A stretch of 64,000 bases of DNA, from assembly GCF_003515685.1 (NCBI RefSeq), contig NZ_QWEG01000012.1, positions 1 through 64,000 of the forward strand, read 5' to 3'. Position numbers and translations under genes: made by a program. Positions 33,362 through 42,208 of the stretch are shown here, piece after piece. Source of the DNA: Neobacillus notoginsengisoli (GTDB lineage: Bacteria > Bacillota > Bacilli > Bacillales > Cytobacillaceae). Under the pieces are notes generated by a model, which ran no database searches, was not told the origin of the DNA, and saw nothing but the letters and a program-made list of their open reading frames with translations. Within the stretch, counting starts at the first letter, position 1, and every line of letters begins with the position of its first letter.

Positions 33362-36004
33362 TTAATCGTCTATATCGCTGAAAAATGTAGGTACAGCTTC
33401 CTTCTTTGGAGCTTCAACTTTTTTTAGTTCACTTTCCAACTCTTTTACCAGTTGCTCGTACTCTGGCCCTAATTTTGATTTATCTGGCTCTTTATCGGCT
33501 TCAGGTTCTTCTTTTTTAATAAAGGAGCCTAAATTCACTTCCTCCGCTTCTTCTGATTTATCTTCTTTTGCTACATCATTATTCCTTAAAGCCGGCGCAG
33601 AATTAGTCTGTTCATCATCTTCCGCAACCTCATCCCGCTCATTTGTGTAATCAAGCGGCTTATCTGCCCCAGGGTAAACAGTGAGTCTAGGATTTTGAAT
33701 AGAATTATCTTCATCCTTGTTTGCGGTATCCACAGCATCTACTTCCGATTCATCCTCAACCGTAAATTCTTCAATCAGTTCAGACTCTGTATCAATAACG
33801 ATTCCATAGCGGTTAGCGGACCATATTTCGGCCGCTTTCTCGTTAACCTTAATGACAGCTTCATTAAATTCTTCTTTGGGAACAAAGTTCGCGTCAATTT
33901 GCCTTACCGGCATAGGTTCATTATTCGCAACAATTTTAACCGCACACTGGAACGGTTTTTGATAAATGATTTCACTCGGAGATAATATTGGTTCAACAGT
34001 TTTTTGATAATTGCTGCCGATCCGCAACATGGGCTGTTCCTGTAGTGGGCTGACAGCTTGCTCTGAGTGACTCTCTTCAAACCTTTCTTTTTCTCCGAAG
34101 ATTTTAGAAAACATTTCTGCGTCATAATCCGGAATATCACCATAAACCATTTTGTGCCTAAGTGTTCCTAGCAGGATGTGCATGTAAGTTTCTCCGTATT
34201 TGTCGGCCAGCTGAGCAATGGTTTGAGCAACAACTGTAACAATCGTTTTATACTTTCTCGACTGTGCGGGGAATTCTTTAAAAGGCTGATAGATATAATC
34301 CGGAAATTCATCAACGATAATATGGTGAAAGTTTGATGTGTTCGGAGTTCTTCTAAAAACAGCATTCTGTAAGCAAAGTAAGATCAGTTTCCCTAATACA
34401 TTGGACAAGCCGCCAAGTTCCCCTTTTGCGGTATTAACCAGTAGGACTCCACCGCTTTCTAAGTGCCGGTCAAAATCAAAATCAGATTTGCCGAATAAAA
34501 CCCTCCGAATAAGCGGGCTTGCTCCGATATCATTCAGAATGTTTCGCAACCCTTGTACATATTCCGCTTTTCCGTCCATATAAGCCGGTTGTCCCCTATA
34601 CTCCCCATGCTGCACAAGGACAGGCACCATTGAACCGCCTGCTCTCTCCATCTGGGGAATAAGGTTCATATCAAACCATTCATCAATTTGTTTAACGATT
34701 GCCCAGTGATTACGCTCATCCCTATTATCAATAAGTTCCCAATTCTCAGGGAAAGTTTCTTTTAACTTAAGGTGCATTTTGCTGACTAGCGTTGGATTAT
34801 CATACATTTTCAAAAGCATATCGAAAGTAACTTCTTGGCCTGGGTTATAAAGCTTTAATAGGTAAATATAATGCTTCAAATGGTTACGCTCCGATTGCTG
34901 AAAGAAAAAGTTACTTTGACCGCCTTCAGCTAGTCCTTCCATAACCATGGCAAAAGCTTCAGCAACTTTTTCAACCGGCCCCTGCATTGGATTGATAGCG
35001 GGAGTGTCGGGATTGGTAGGATCAATGTAAAAAACGGATTCTTCGGGTATGCCATGTGCCGTTACAAGTTGAAAGGCCTTTTGGCACAAGTCGTTTGACG
35101 GTTCAATTACGGATATACCATTGAGGTACATCCCTTTAATTTCCTCTGTATGGTAATCTTCCCGCTTATAAATTTTTGGATAGTCATTGATGAAGCGGCT
35201 CATCCAGTGTAAATCTTGGTTAAGAATGGGTAAGACGAGAGCGGCAGTTTTACCGGTACCAATACTTCCGATAATGACATTATTAAGGGTTCTGTCTCTT
35301 CCAGGTTGGACAACGAATTCACCTGTATCTGAATCCGGTCCCAACACAACATCTGGCCAGTGTTCCTTTTTCTCTAACTTAAACCATTTCTGTAAATGAA
35401 CGTTTTTAAATTCAAATTTGTCAAAAGCCTCTTTAAGTCCTGCTGAATATTGCGAGTACTGACCAGAAAGCCAGATCATCATCATTCCGCATACTACTGT
35501 TGGGATAAACATGATGGTGAGTAATAACGTATCAGAGTCCCCTATCGCAACTGCTAGCCAGATATTATCAACTACAAGTGTTTCAATTCTTTCCCCAATA
35601 TACGGTAGCAGCGTGTTATATACAGGAGCGGATACTAGCCAAACGTAATGTAAGCCAACTCCTAAAAACATGTTCCAGAACCAAAACCGTTTCCAGTTAG
35701 GCCCTTTAAATCTCTCGTATTTTGTAGTAACCAACCACCCTGCAATTAGCCATAGGCTTGATAACAAGAAAAAAATAAAGCCTGGTTTTGTAGAATCTCC
35801 GAATAGTATAAAGCTCGGTATGGCATCTAAAAACTGACCAGTCATTAAGAAAAAATAATTGAATGTTGCTCGCATGGTGAAGTACAACGAAACTGTACCT
35901 AATAGACTCATAGTGATTAGAGGCATTTTCGGCTTAAGCCATTCACCCATTAGGATCATTTTGAGCTTAAGCCGCTCACCCATCAGAACCATTCTCTCAT
36001 TCAT
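33362..36004 (-). CDS. VirD4/TraG-like type IV coupling protein
   Basis: An 880-residue protein. Several N-terminal membrane segments (residues about 30-180) are followed by Walker A GSIGTGKT (about 247-254) and, later, HHIIVDEFPDY as Walker B, the pattern of coupling ATPases that deliver the DNA-relaxase complex to the secretion channel. The C-terminal 200 residues are acidic and disordered (Glu/Asp-rich), probably for substrate docking. The start overlaps the stop of the replication-relaxation gene by 4 bases. Longer than most Gram-positive coupling proteins because of the tail. Confidence 0.9.
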   Translation of the reverse strand: MNERMVLMGERLKLKMILMGEWLKPKMPLITMSLLGTVSLYFTMRATFNYFFLMTGQFLDAIPSFILFGDSTKPGFIFFLLSSLWLIAGWLVTTKYERFKGPNWKRFWFWNMFLGVGLHYVWLVSAPVYNTLLPYIGERIETLVVDNIWLAVAIGDSDTLLLTIMFIPTVVCGMMMIWLSGQYSQYSAGLKEAFDKFEFKNVHLQKWFKLEKKEHWPDVVLGPDSDTGEFVVQPGRDRTLNNVIIGSIGTGKTAALVLPILNQDLHWMSRFINDYPKIYKREDYHTEEIKGMYLNGISVIEPSNDLCQKAFQLVTAHGIPEESVFYIDPTNPDTPAINPMQGPVEKVAEAFAMVMEGLAEGGQSNFFFQQSERNHLKHYIYLLKLYNPGQEVTFDMLLKMYDNPTLVSKMHLKLKETFPENWELIDNRDERNHWAIVKQIDEWFDMNLIPQMERAGGSMVPVLVQHGEYRGQPAYMDGKAEYVQGLRNILNDIGASPLIRRVLFGKSDFDFDRHLESGGVLLVNTAKGELGGLSNVLGKLILLCLQNAVFRRTPNTSNFHHIIVDEFPDYIYQPFKEFPAQSRKYKTIVTVVAQTIAQLADKYGETYMHILLGTLRHKMVYGDIPDYDAEMFSKIFGEKERFEESHSEQAVSPLQEQPMLRIGSNYQKTVEPILSPSEIIYQKPFQCAVKIVANNEPMPVRQIDANFVPKEEFNEAVIKVNEKAAEIWSANRYGIVIDTESELIEEFTVEDESEVDAVDTANKDEDNSIQNPRLTVYPGADKPLDYTNERDEVAEDDEQTNSAPALRNNDVAKEDKSEEAEEVNLGSFIKKEEPEADKEPDKSKLGPEYEQLVKELESELKKVEAPKKEAVPTFFSDIDD

Positions 36005-37281
36005 ATTAAAACCCCCGCTCCTTTCTTATAGTCTCTAACGTTTCTGTAAAAAGGCGGTTTATCGGAATCAGTCTGAAGTTCCTCCATCATGCCAAACACA
36101 ATATGCTGCATTTCTCCCGCTCCCATTGCATCATATTCAAATTCCGAAGCAGAACGATAGATAGCGATAGTCTTATCCACCTTACGCATAAATCGATTTT
36201 GTGAGTGCAGAGTATTTAGGTACTTCAATTCATCCATATACCTGGCATTGCCCTCTTCCATTAGCTTAATTAAGACTATCTTGCTTTTACCGGTTTTCCT
36301 ATTCTTCAACAAGAGGTGAGCATCAGCAAATAATTCAGAGTGAACTTCCGGTAAATAAAAATCAACAGCGTTCAACGACTCCATTTCGTAATTGAACTTG
36401 TTACTCATGATTACTTGAATGGATTCAACCGCACTTGAACGTTCTTCATCGGTTATCAGAGATTGACCAGTGAGAATATTACAGGCCATATGATGCCCTC
36501 TATTCATTGGTGAAACATAAAGGTGTAAATTAGCGGGAGCCAAGCTACTAGCCCTTACTATGGCATCTTTCACATTTGCTACCCGCACAAGTCGATTCTT
36601 TCCAAAATTCTTAATGTACTTAAAATATTTATCTTGGTTATCGATAACGACAAATAAAACATGATGATTTTCGTCCGGACGGTCCGCAGCGTACTTCATA
36701 TACTTTTCTACTTTTTCTCTAATATCTGTAAGATTTTCATTTGCGGTATCTAATTCAACATTGAGAAAACCATATTGATTGTGAAGTATCCAGTCTGGTA
36801 CAACGACTGGATCAGTTGAAACACTATCCTTCTCCACATACGGGATTAATGAAGGGGCGGCAGAAAAGACATCTATATTCTTCTTCTGTATTTCCACTAA
36901 TGTTTGTATCACTACATCTTTGGTTCCGAAAAAATGGTCAATCTGATTTTCAGGGGCGGCCAATTCTTTATAGTGTCTATCTCCAGGTACAGTTTCTCCT
37001 TCTTGCTCTAGAATTTTATACCCATTCATGCCCAGCCGATAATATACATACTTTTCACCGCCATATTTCTTACTCAAGAGTATTTTTTCCGAACGCCACC
37101 TCTGGAGTTTTCTTGCCAAGGAGTTTGGTTTCACACCATAAAGTGAGTTCGCATAATATTTGAGTTCCAGAAGTGAAAGGATACGGTGATCGTATAGTAA
37201 CCTAAGTAACTCTATATCCTGGTCTTTAAGCCAAACCCCCTTTTTCTTTCCTTTACCGAAGGTATAAATTCTTTTGCTCAT
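36001..37281 (-). CDS. Replication-relaxation family protein
   Basis: A 426-residue protein with an N-terminal winged helix (LKDQDIELLRLLYDHRILSLLELKYY) and an alpha/beta domain with PDWILHNQYGFLNVELDTANE, which matches the replication-relaxation family (Replic_Relax). The D-x(n)-E/D-x-D pattern is nuclease-like. Members lie beside VirD4-like genes, as here, and are suspected to work in DNA processing for transfer. No classical relaxase is in the window, so this is a candidate. AGGAGGTTAAG precedes the ATG. Confidence 0.8.
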   Translation of the reverse strand: MSKRIYTFGKGKKKGVWLKDQDIELLRLLYDHRILSLLELKYYANSLYGVKPNSLARKLQRWRSEKILLSKKYGGEKYVYYRLGMNGYKILEQEGETVPGDRHYKELAAPENQIDHFFGTKDVVIQTLVEIQKKNIDVFSAAPSLIPYVEKDSVSTDPVVVPDWILHNQYGFLNVELDTANENLTDIREKVEKYMKYAADRPDENHHVLFVVIDNQDKYFKYIKNFGKNRLVRVANVKDAIVRASSLAPANLHLYVSPMNRGHHMACNILTGQSLITDEERSSAVESIQVIMSNKFNYEMESLNAVDFYLPEVHSELFADAHLLLKNRKTGKSKIVLIKLMEEGNARYMDELKYLNTLHSQNRFMRKVDKTIAIYRSASEFEYDAMGAGEMQHIVFGMMEELQTDSDKPPFYRNVRDYKKGAGVLI

Positions 37282-37295
37282 CTTAACCTCCTAAT

Positions 37296-37356
37296 AAAAA
37301 AGCGCCCCCGAATAAACAAAGCTCCTTGTTGTTAAAGCTTTGAATTTCGAGGGCGC
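37296..37356 (-). terminator. Leader terminator of the coupling-protein operon
   Basis: On the minus strand GCGCCCTCGAAATTCAAAGC pairs with GCTTTG...GGGGGCGC; six T residues follow and AGGAGG comes 4 bases later. There is no minus-strand gene upstream (tubR is divergent), so this can only be a leader element. GGGATGCGCCC at the base could form a competing hairpin. Confidence 0.85.
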
Positions 37357-37384
37357 ATCCCTTTTTTTATTTAGTTTCTCAGTC

Positions 37385-37414
37385 AGTATACCACCTTGGG
37401 GGAATCATCTTCAA
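37385..37414 (-). promoter_or_regulatory. Sigma-A-type promoter of the coupling-protein operon
   Basis: TTGAAG (37409-37414), 18 bases, TATACT (37385-37390) on the minus strand, about 30 bases before the leader hairpin. Confidence 0.7.
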
Positions 37415-37654
37415 CAAGAATCTGGAAACTCATAGACTGAATAATTATAAGCAATATGCAAAAAGCGATTTAAGAGGAAATCTTAAATTCCAAGCAAATA
37501 ATTCGAGTAATCTTAACAAAAATGAGGGTACAAATAGACCTGGTGAAACTCGGGGATTCAAAGTGAGCCGAAACCCCTACTTTTAGGTGGTGCTAAAACA
37601 GGTTGAAGTCTGGATTTTAGAATACCCTCTAACCCATACGGGGCATAGCTTTAA

Positions 37655-37728
37655 CTTGTCGCTATATGCGACAGGTTACATGCGACAACTTAACTTGTCG
37701 CATCAAATAACTTCACAACTTGTCGCAT
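37655..37728. repeat. TTGTCGCAT repeat cluster (origin, oriT or centromere candidate)
   Basis: Five copies of (C)TTGTCGC(AT) in both orientations: an inverted pair at 37655-37674, a perfect inverted pair ATGCGACAA/TTGTCGCAT at 37680-37703 and a single copy at 37719-37728. They lie in the 1-kb gene-free space between the divergent transfer and tubRZ operons. Spacing and palindromes suit binding of a dimeric protein. Confidence 0.75.
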
Positions 37729-38096
37729 GCCTAATTTAATCACTGCCAGTATACCCTTAAATCCATAGCGAGGCTTTCCAACAAAATTGTATAGTTTTTG
37801 AATAAAATTCGAGTAGAATATCAGCCCTTCCTCTCCCCTAATCAGTCTATTTCATCCAGAAGAGAATTAAACCAGCGTCCTTTTCCACTTTTCCAAAACC
37901 CGCTGCATTGGGTTTATAGGAGTATTGATTCTTAAAATAATATTTTATATAAGTGACACAATTTGAAAGAATTTATGGTTAATTAAGCAACTTTAAACTA
38001 CCTCATCACATGCTCGGAGTTTCGAAATTAGTTTGGATTAATTATGTAGATCTCTATCTTTCCAAAAAAGAGCCGTTATATTAGCGAAAATATAGT

Positions 38097-38323
38097 GGTA
38101 CACAATTGCGGTACATAAATAGGTTGTTAATTTAATATTCTTTGAAACACTATCTGTTAAAGGGTTTCTTTTTTGGTACACAATTGAGGTACACAAGAAC
38201 CTAGTTAATAATAGTTTATAAGAGTTTATTGGTTAATTTTTCATTTAACTATTGCTTTATATTGCCCGCTTTTCTATAATTACCTTTAATGGTACAAAAT
38301 TATGGTACTCAATTCTGTACCAT
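38097..38323. repeat. 13-bp GGTACACAATTG direct repeats (tubC-like centromere/operator)
   Basis: Three clusters of tandem GGTACaCAATTxx units: 38097-38118, 38175-38196 and 38291-38323, the last followed by an inverted half-site (TGTACC). The third cluster lies between the promoter and the tubR start. In TubRZ systems TubR binds iterons upstream of its own gene, so these are the natural centromere. The assignment rests on position and repeat structure. Confidence 0.8.
38252..38280 (+). promoter_or_regulatory. Promoter of tubR-tubZ
   Basis: TTGCTT (38252-38257), 17 bases, TATAAT (38275-38280). The third repeat cluster begins 11 bases downstream, so repeat binding should block transcription (autoregulation). 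Confidence 0.8.
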
Positions 38324-38355
38324 AAGGAAGTTTATAAGTTTCTAAGGTGGTGAAA

Positions 38356-38709
38356 ATGTTGTCCGAACTTTTAACTCAAAACGAGCATGATAAAGATTTA
38401 AATCATCTTGAGTACGATGAAGAGACATTGTTATTTTTAAGAGCTAAACTTGACGAATTCACCATTGAAGTATTCAGAAAGGTCATTAAAGAGAATAAAG
38501 TACATAAGGGCTTGGTTAAAACCAGGTTAGAAAACTTCCATGGTATGAGAAAAAGATATGATGCTGCCTTTTTGATGTTAGAGGCACAAGGCTTTATCTA
38601 TAAGGTTGAAGATGGAACAGCTACTCCTTATTTCGCAACAGTTCGCGGTAAGCAATTAGCCCATCTATTACATGAGGAAAAGTTAAGGAAGGAGCATATA
38701 AATGATTAA
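38356..38709 (+). CDS. tubR: TubR-like DNA-binding adaptor
   Basis: A 117-residue, basic, helical protein with a winged-helix-like C-terminal half (RKRYDAAFLMLEAQGFIYKVEDGT). It directly precedes and overlaps tubZ by 8 bases, and the 13-bp repeats lie upstream, as for TubR of Bacillus plasmids. ATG 38356 has AAGGTGG 5 bases upstream; GTG 38347 or 38350 are less likely. Identity rests mainly on context. Confidence 0.78.
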   Translation: MLSELLTQNEHDKDLNHLEYDEETLLFLRAKLDEFTIEVFRKVIKENKVHKGLVKTRLENFHGMRKRYDAAFLMLEAQGFIYKVEDGTATPYFATVRGKQLAHLLHEEKLRKEHIND

Positions 38710-40057
38710 ATCTTTTACTGAGAATGAAAAACTAGGAGCTATCAAAGCACTTCTATCGCCCCACTTGCTATCAGATGAATTGAAAACGGAAATGGGACGC
38801 TTCCCTACACAATCAATTATAGGTTTAGGACAAGGCGGTGGCCGGATCGCAGCTGAACTATCACGTTTTGGATTTCCAACATTCTTATTAAATTCATCAA
38901 AATCAGATATGGACGAACACAAGCATCTAATTCCTAATGACCGGAGAATTGTTACTTCAAGCACCGAGTATCCAGAGCTTGAAGGCACAGATAAGAACGC
39001 TCAGTTAGGATATGCGATTGCGAAAGAAAATCTTGATAAATATAAAAGAGTAGCACTGGATGATGCAATTCAGGAAGCAGAGTTTGTTTGGGTGACAGTT
39101 AGCCTTGGTGGAGGAACAGGGAACGGAGCATTGAAAATTGCTCTATCTTTATTGTCCAGGGTACGAGAAAATAGGGCATTGCCTGGTGGTAAAATTCCAT
39201 TAGGAGTAATTTGCTCCCTACCTTCTACAGACGAGAAAGGTTCTGCTTTTAGAAGGAATGCTTTAGCTGGGATCAGTCTATTACAGCAGTTGATGAATGA
39301 AAATAAAATTGGCACAACAATCGTAATTGATAACGAAAAGATGAAGGATTACTATGCTAATAACCCGCTTAAAACATATGGGGGAACTGAAATAGATGCT
39401 AAGTCCTATAGCAATATGGTTATTGCCAGTTCCCTTGCAGAGATTTCCTCCCTCCCGCTTATGGATGGGCGTTCAGTCTTTGATAAAACAGAACTACTTA
39501 CAACATTGTCAACTCCTGGGTGGCTTTCATTATCAAAGCATAAAGAGTTACATAATGACGATAACCTTGAATCAGTAATTAAAAACTTGTTTGAAAATAA
39601 TGAGGTTTTAGCAACTAACAAGGTTCAGAATGCAGTAGCTGGTGCTGTTGCGGTATTGTACCCTTCTACTAAGAATATCTCACCGAAAATTGCTGATGAC
39701 GTTTATAGCTATACCGCGGATCTGCTTCACACTAAGGTGAATCTAGCAATATCAAAAAATAGCAAACTGGACAGCTTAACCCTTTACGGATTGGCTGTAT
39801 ATCCTACCCCTTCAATCCGAATTCAACAATTAAGAGAAGAATTGGATTACTGGGAGAAGTTAGAAAAAGAACAAGAAGAAGCCAAGAAACAAGCTGCTTC
39901 CAGTCTTGGGTTGGACGAATTTGATGATTTCTTTACATCTGGTACTCCAACTTTAAAACGTAAAAAGGTTTCGCTTGATGACCTAAGCTTCGATCTTGAA
40001 GACGAGGCCAAGCCAAGGAAGGCTAAAGTAGCGGATTTGGATGATATTGATTTCTAA
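38702..40057 (+). CDS. tubZ: TubZ-like tubulin/FtsZ GTPase for plasmid partition
   Basis: A 451-residue protein. GLGQGGGRIA (residues 41-50) is the first nucleotide loop and SLGGGTGNG (134-142) is the tubulin signature. The C-terminal tail is long, charged and ends in acidic residues (DLDDIDF), as in TubZ. The polymer treadmills and pulls plasmid copies through TubR bound to the centromere. In pXO1-type plasmids the homologue (RepX) was first described as a replication factor. ATG follows AAGGAGC; an intrinsic terminator follows. Confidence 0.92.
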   Translation: MIKSFTENEKLGAIKALLSPHLLSDELKTEMGRFPTQSIIGLGQGGGRIAAELSRFGFPTFLLNSSKSDMDEHKHLIPNDRRIVTSSTEYPELEGTDKNAQLGYAIAKENLDKYKRVALDDAIQEAEFVWVTVSLGGGTGNGALKIALSLLSRVRENRALPGGKIPLGVICSLPSTDEKGSAFRRNALAGISLLQQLMNENKIGTTIVIDNEKMKDYYANNPLKTYGGTEIDAKSYSNMVIASSLAEISSLPLMDGRSVFDKTELLTTLSTPGWLSLSKHKELHNDDNLESVIKNLFENNEVLATNKVQNAVAGAVAVLYPSTKNISPKIADDVYSYTADLLHTKVNLAISKNSKLDSLTLYGLAVYPTPSIRIQQLREELDYWEKLEKEQEEAKKQAASSLGLDEFDDFFTSGTPTLKRKKVSLDDLSFDLEDEAKPRKAKVADLDDIDF

Positions 40058-40068
40058 GTAAATTACTT

Positions 40069-40102
40069 TACGGCTCGGGACTTTCCTGAGTCGTATTTTT
40101 TT
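40069..40102 (+). terminator. Terminator of tubRZ
   Basis: TACGGCTCGGGA...TCCTGAGTCGTA is a 10-12 bp stem followed by seven T residues, 12 bases after the tubZ stop. Confidence 0.85.
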
Positions 40103-40199
40103 GGTTATTATTCCGATTCTACGCATTAAATATATCGAGTTATATTTTAGCTTGCCCCTTTTTCACCTAGGGTATACCTTGAAATCACTTTTCATACCA

Positions 40200-40500
40200 A
40201 TCAATAACGTTCATGCTCATTCATCATTGTTCGGCCGGGAGAACCATTGACGCAACAAGCGTTAGCCGCCTCGAACGATATAAAGCGTTACCGCTGAATA
40301 ACGTTTGTATAGCGCTCAAAATAGTTCAAGAGCGAAAGTGAATCGTATTAGCGTAATTGATTTATTCATTTACGAAAGTGAATAGGTAGGTTGTGTTGAT
40401 GATTGGTAGCGTTACTTATCGTTCGGGGGCGATGGACGTAAGCGCTGTGAGTCGTTCGCAAGCTGCTAACGCCTGTTAATTCAACGTTTTATGTTGATTT
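40200..40500. other. Repeat-rich region, replication origin candidate
   Basis: A 300-bp stretch without genes and with more G+C than its surroundings. It holds an inverted pair CCTCGAACGATA (40269-40280) and TATCGTTCGGGG (40417-40428), a direct pair CGAAAGTGAAT (40333-40343 and 40373-40383), and several AGCGTTA/TAACGC elements. It lies between tubZ and the DNA-binding protein at 40569, the usual place for an origin. Confidence 0.5.
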
Positions 40501-40534
40501 TCTCGGTAGTTGAGTGTACTATTTGGTTAAGTGA

Positions 40535-40550
40535 CTGTAGAAATCTACAG
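40535..40550 (+). promoter_or_regulatory. CTGTAG-AAAT-CTACAG palindrome before the 303-residue gene
   Basis: A perfect 6-bp inverted repeat lies 4 bases before the GAAGGGGTG ribosome site of the gene at 40569. It may be an operator, perhaps for the gene's own product, or a small mRNA hairpin. Confidence 0.45.
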
Positions 40551-40568
40551 TGAAGGGGTGAAAGTAGG

Positions 40569-41480
40569 ATGGAAGCCGGAATGAAAGAGTTACTTTTGAA
40601 AGAATTTGAAAAAGATGCAATATATCGAATGGCTGTATTAAATGGGCTGGAACAAAGTTTGTTTCCGGACGGTATCTTATCCATGCACCAAGAAATGACG
40701 TATAGTACTGTTGAAGCCGGCAGGATTATAAAACGTTCCGACTCCACTATTAGAAATCACTTCCGTTCAGACTTAGTTGATTACATACAACCAGAGAAAT
40801 TCGGGAAATTTTACCGAATGAATTATAAAAGCATTTTTAAATTGCATTTGATCTTTTTGTTAATGGAGAAGGCAGGAAAGACCAGTGTAGATTTACTGGC
40901 TGAACTGGGGATGGAAGCAGCTGTTACAATTGGCGGGAACTTTAAAAGAGTCCCCAGAAATGAAAGTCGGGAAGTAAACTCTACAGAGGTTAGGGAACAC
41001 GATCACCTGGCAGACAGAGTTTCGTTGTTAGAAAAGAGCGTTAAGATACAGCATATTATGTTCAATATTTTAAAGTATGAAAAAGATATAGCAAACATAG
41101 AAAGGCAGTTGGAGAATAGAGAAGCCGCAATTGAACAAGTTAAGACAGATGTTTATATGAGGTATTTAGAAGAGAAGCAAGCACAGATGTTTGCTGTTTC
41201 ACTAAAAAAACCTGTAGTAAAGTCCTCATTTTTTGGCTTGATTAAAAAGGCAGAGGAAATAGATTATAACGAAATCTACTCAGAAATTGATAAAAAGCTT
41301 ACGGAGAAAATGAACCTAGAAACCAAAGAAAAGATAGAAAAAATAAAATTAGAGATAGAAGATTTGAAAAACAAAAAGAATAAACTACTTCAACTATTAG
41401 AAGGGGAAAAAGACAATTTCTCTAATGTCCAGCTCGATACAAATGACTCCCAGGCTAATTTGATCGATTCAGTTAAATAA
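40569..41480 (+). CDS. MerR-like winged-helix coiled-coil protein (replication or segregation factor candidate)
   Basis: A 303-residue protein. Residues about 43-95 (YSTVEAGRIIKRSDSTIRNHFRSDL) form a MerR-like winged helix; residues 150-290 are long charged coiled coils. Proteins of this shape work as plasmid replication initiators, chromosome-anchoring (RacA-like) or regulatory factors. It is next to the repeat-rich region, which it may bind. It contains no DNA-relaxing or primase motif. ATG 40569 is placed 8 bases after AGGGGTG. Confidence 0.7.
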   Translation: MEAGMKELLLKEFEKDAIYRMAVLNGLEQSLFPDGILSMHQEMTYSTVEAGRIIKRSDSTIRNHFRSDLVDYIQPEKFGKFYRMNYKSIFKLHLIFLLMEKAGKTSVDLLAELGMEAAVTIGGNFKRVPRNESREVNSTEVREHDHLADRVSLLEKSVKIQHIMFNILKYEKDIANIERQLENREAAIEQVKTDVYMRYLEEKQAQMFAVSLKKPVVKSSFFGLIKKAEEIDYNEIYSEIDKKLTEKMNLETKEKIEKIKLEIEDLKNKKNKLLQLLEGEKDNFSNVQLDTNDSQANLIDSVK

Positions 41481-41547
41481 AATTTGAATTTTACGAACAT
41501 ATGTTTTATAATGGTAAATACTAGTACGAAAGAACGGGGTGGGCTAA

Positions 41548-41649
41548 ATGATTTTCTTAATGAATAAAAAAACCGAGAAGATGATCGCAAATACTGTAGT
41601 CGGAATTACAGCTTTAGCTCTACTGGCAGCAATCGTCTTAACCTTTTAA
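41548..41649 (+). CDS. Small membrane peptide (33 residues)
   Basis: MIFLMNKKTEKMIANTVVGITALALLAAIVLTF has a charged head and one hydrophobic helix. A GGGGTGGG sequence lies before the first ATG, and a second ATG is four codons on. A terminator follows (41674-41702). Size, topology and its own terminator resemble type I toxin peptides, but no antisense RNA was shown. A housekeeping small membrane protein is equally possible. Confidence 0.55.
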   Translation: MIFLMNKKTEKMIANTVVGITALALLAAIVLTF

Positions 41650-41673
41650 CCATTAATTAGTGATGAAAAATGT

Positions 41674-41702
41674 CCCTTTTTCTTTGAAAAAGGGGCTTTT
41701 TA
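41674..41702 (+). terminator. Terminator after the small membrane peptide
   Basis: CCCTTTTTC/GAAAAAGGGG stem with a 3-base loop, followed by CTTTTTATTT. Confidence 0.85.
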
Positions 41703-41772
41703 TTTACTATCTTCTTGAATTAATTCTCCTGATTTTTTAGAATTCGTCTTGCTAACCATCAGATTTTTAAAA

Positions 41773-41806
41773 ACTCAGTTAGGGTACATATATACCCTAA
41801 CTGAGT
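41773..41806. repeat. Perfect 14-bp inverted repeat
   Basis: ACTCAGTTAGGGTA and TACCCTAACTGAGT are separated by CATATA. On the minus strand it is followed by TTTTTAAAAATC, so it could terminate a minus-strand transcript, yet no minus-strand gene is seen to its right. The rest of 41703-42208 shows only A/T-rich sequence and a partial repeat (CTTATGCTTTATT, twice near 41880-41915). Confidence 0.7.
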
Positions 41807-42208
41807 ATAAAGAAAAAACAGTTGTAGCCAAGGAACATTGATGTGTGTGACTTAAAGTATAAGTTTTCCGATTTGGAAGGCTTATGCTTTATTTTATGTT
41901 TGGCACTCTTATGCTTTATTATTTTTCTTAATATAGACTTTTATTAGCCCAAGAACTTTGGCTAAATGGGTTAACATTGAACAGAGGGTAACTCAGCATT
42001 ATCTCTAGTGTTGTAGGGATTAAAAAATTCCTAAACTAATAAAAATGTTGTTTACTATAAGCAAGTATTGTCAGTAAATCTAGGGAGGATTAACAGAATT
42101 TTTTGTTGGATGCCTTATTTGACATATGGTGTAGGTTAGCTGAAGAAAGATTGAATATTAGAAAGGCTTTACTTTATTTGCAACTATATTTATATAAAGG
42201 AGATCTTT

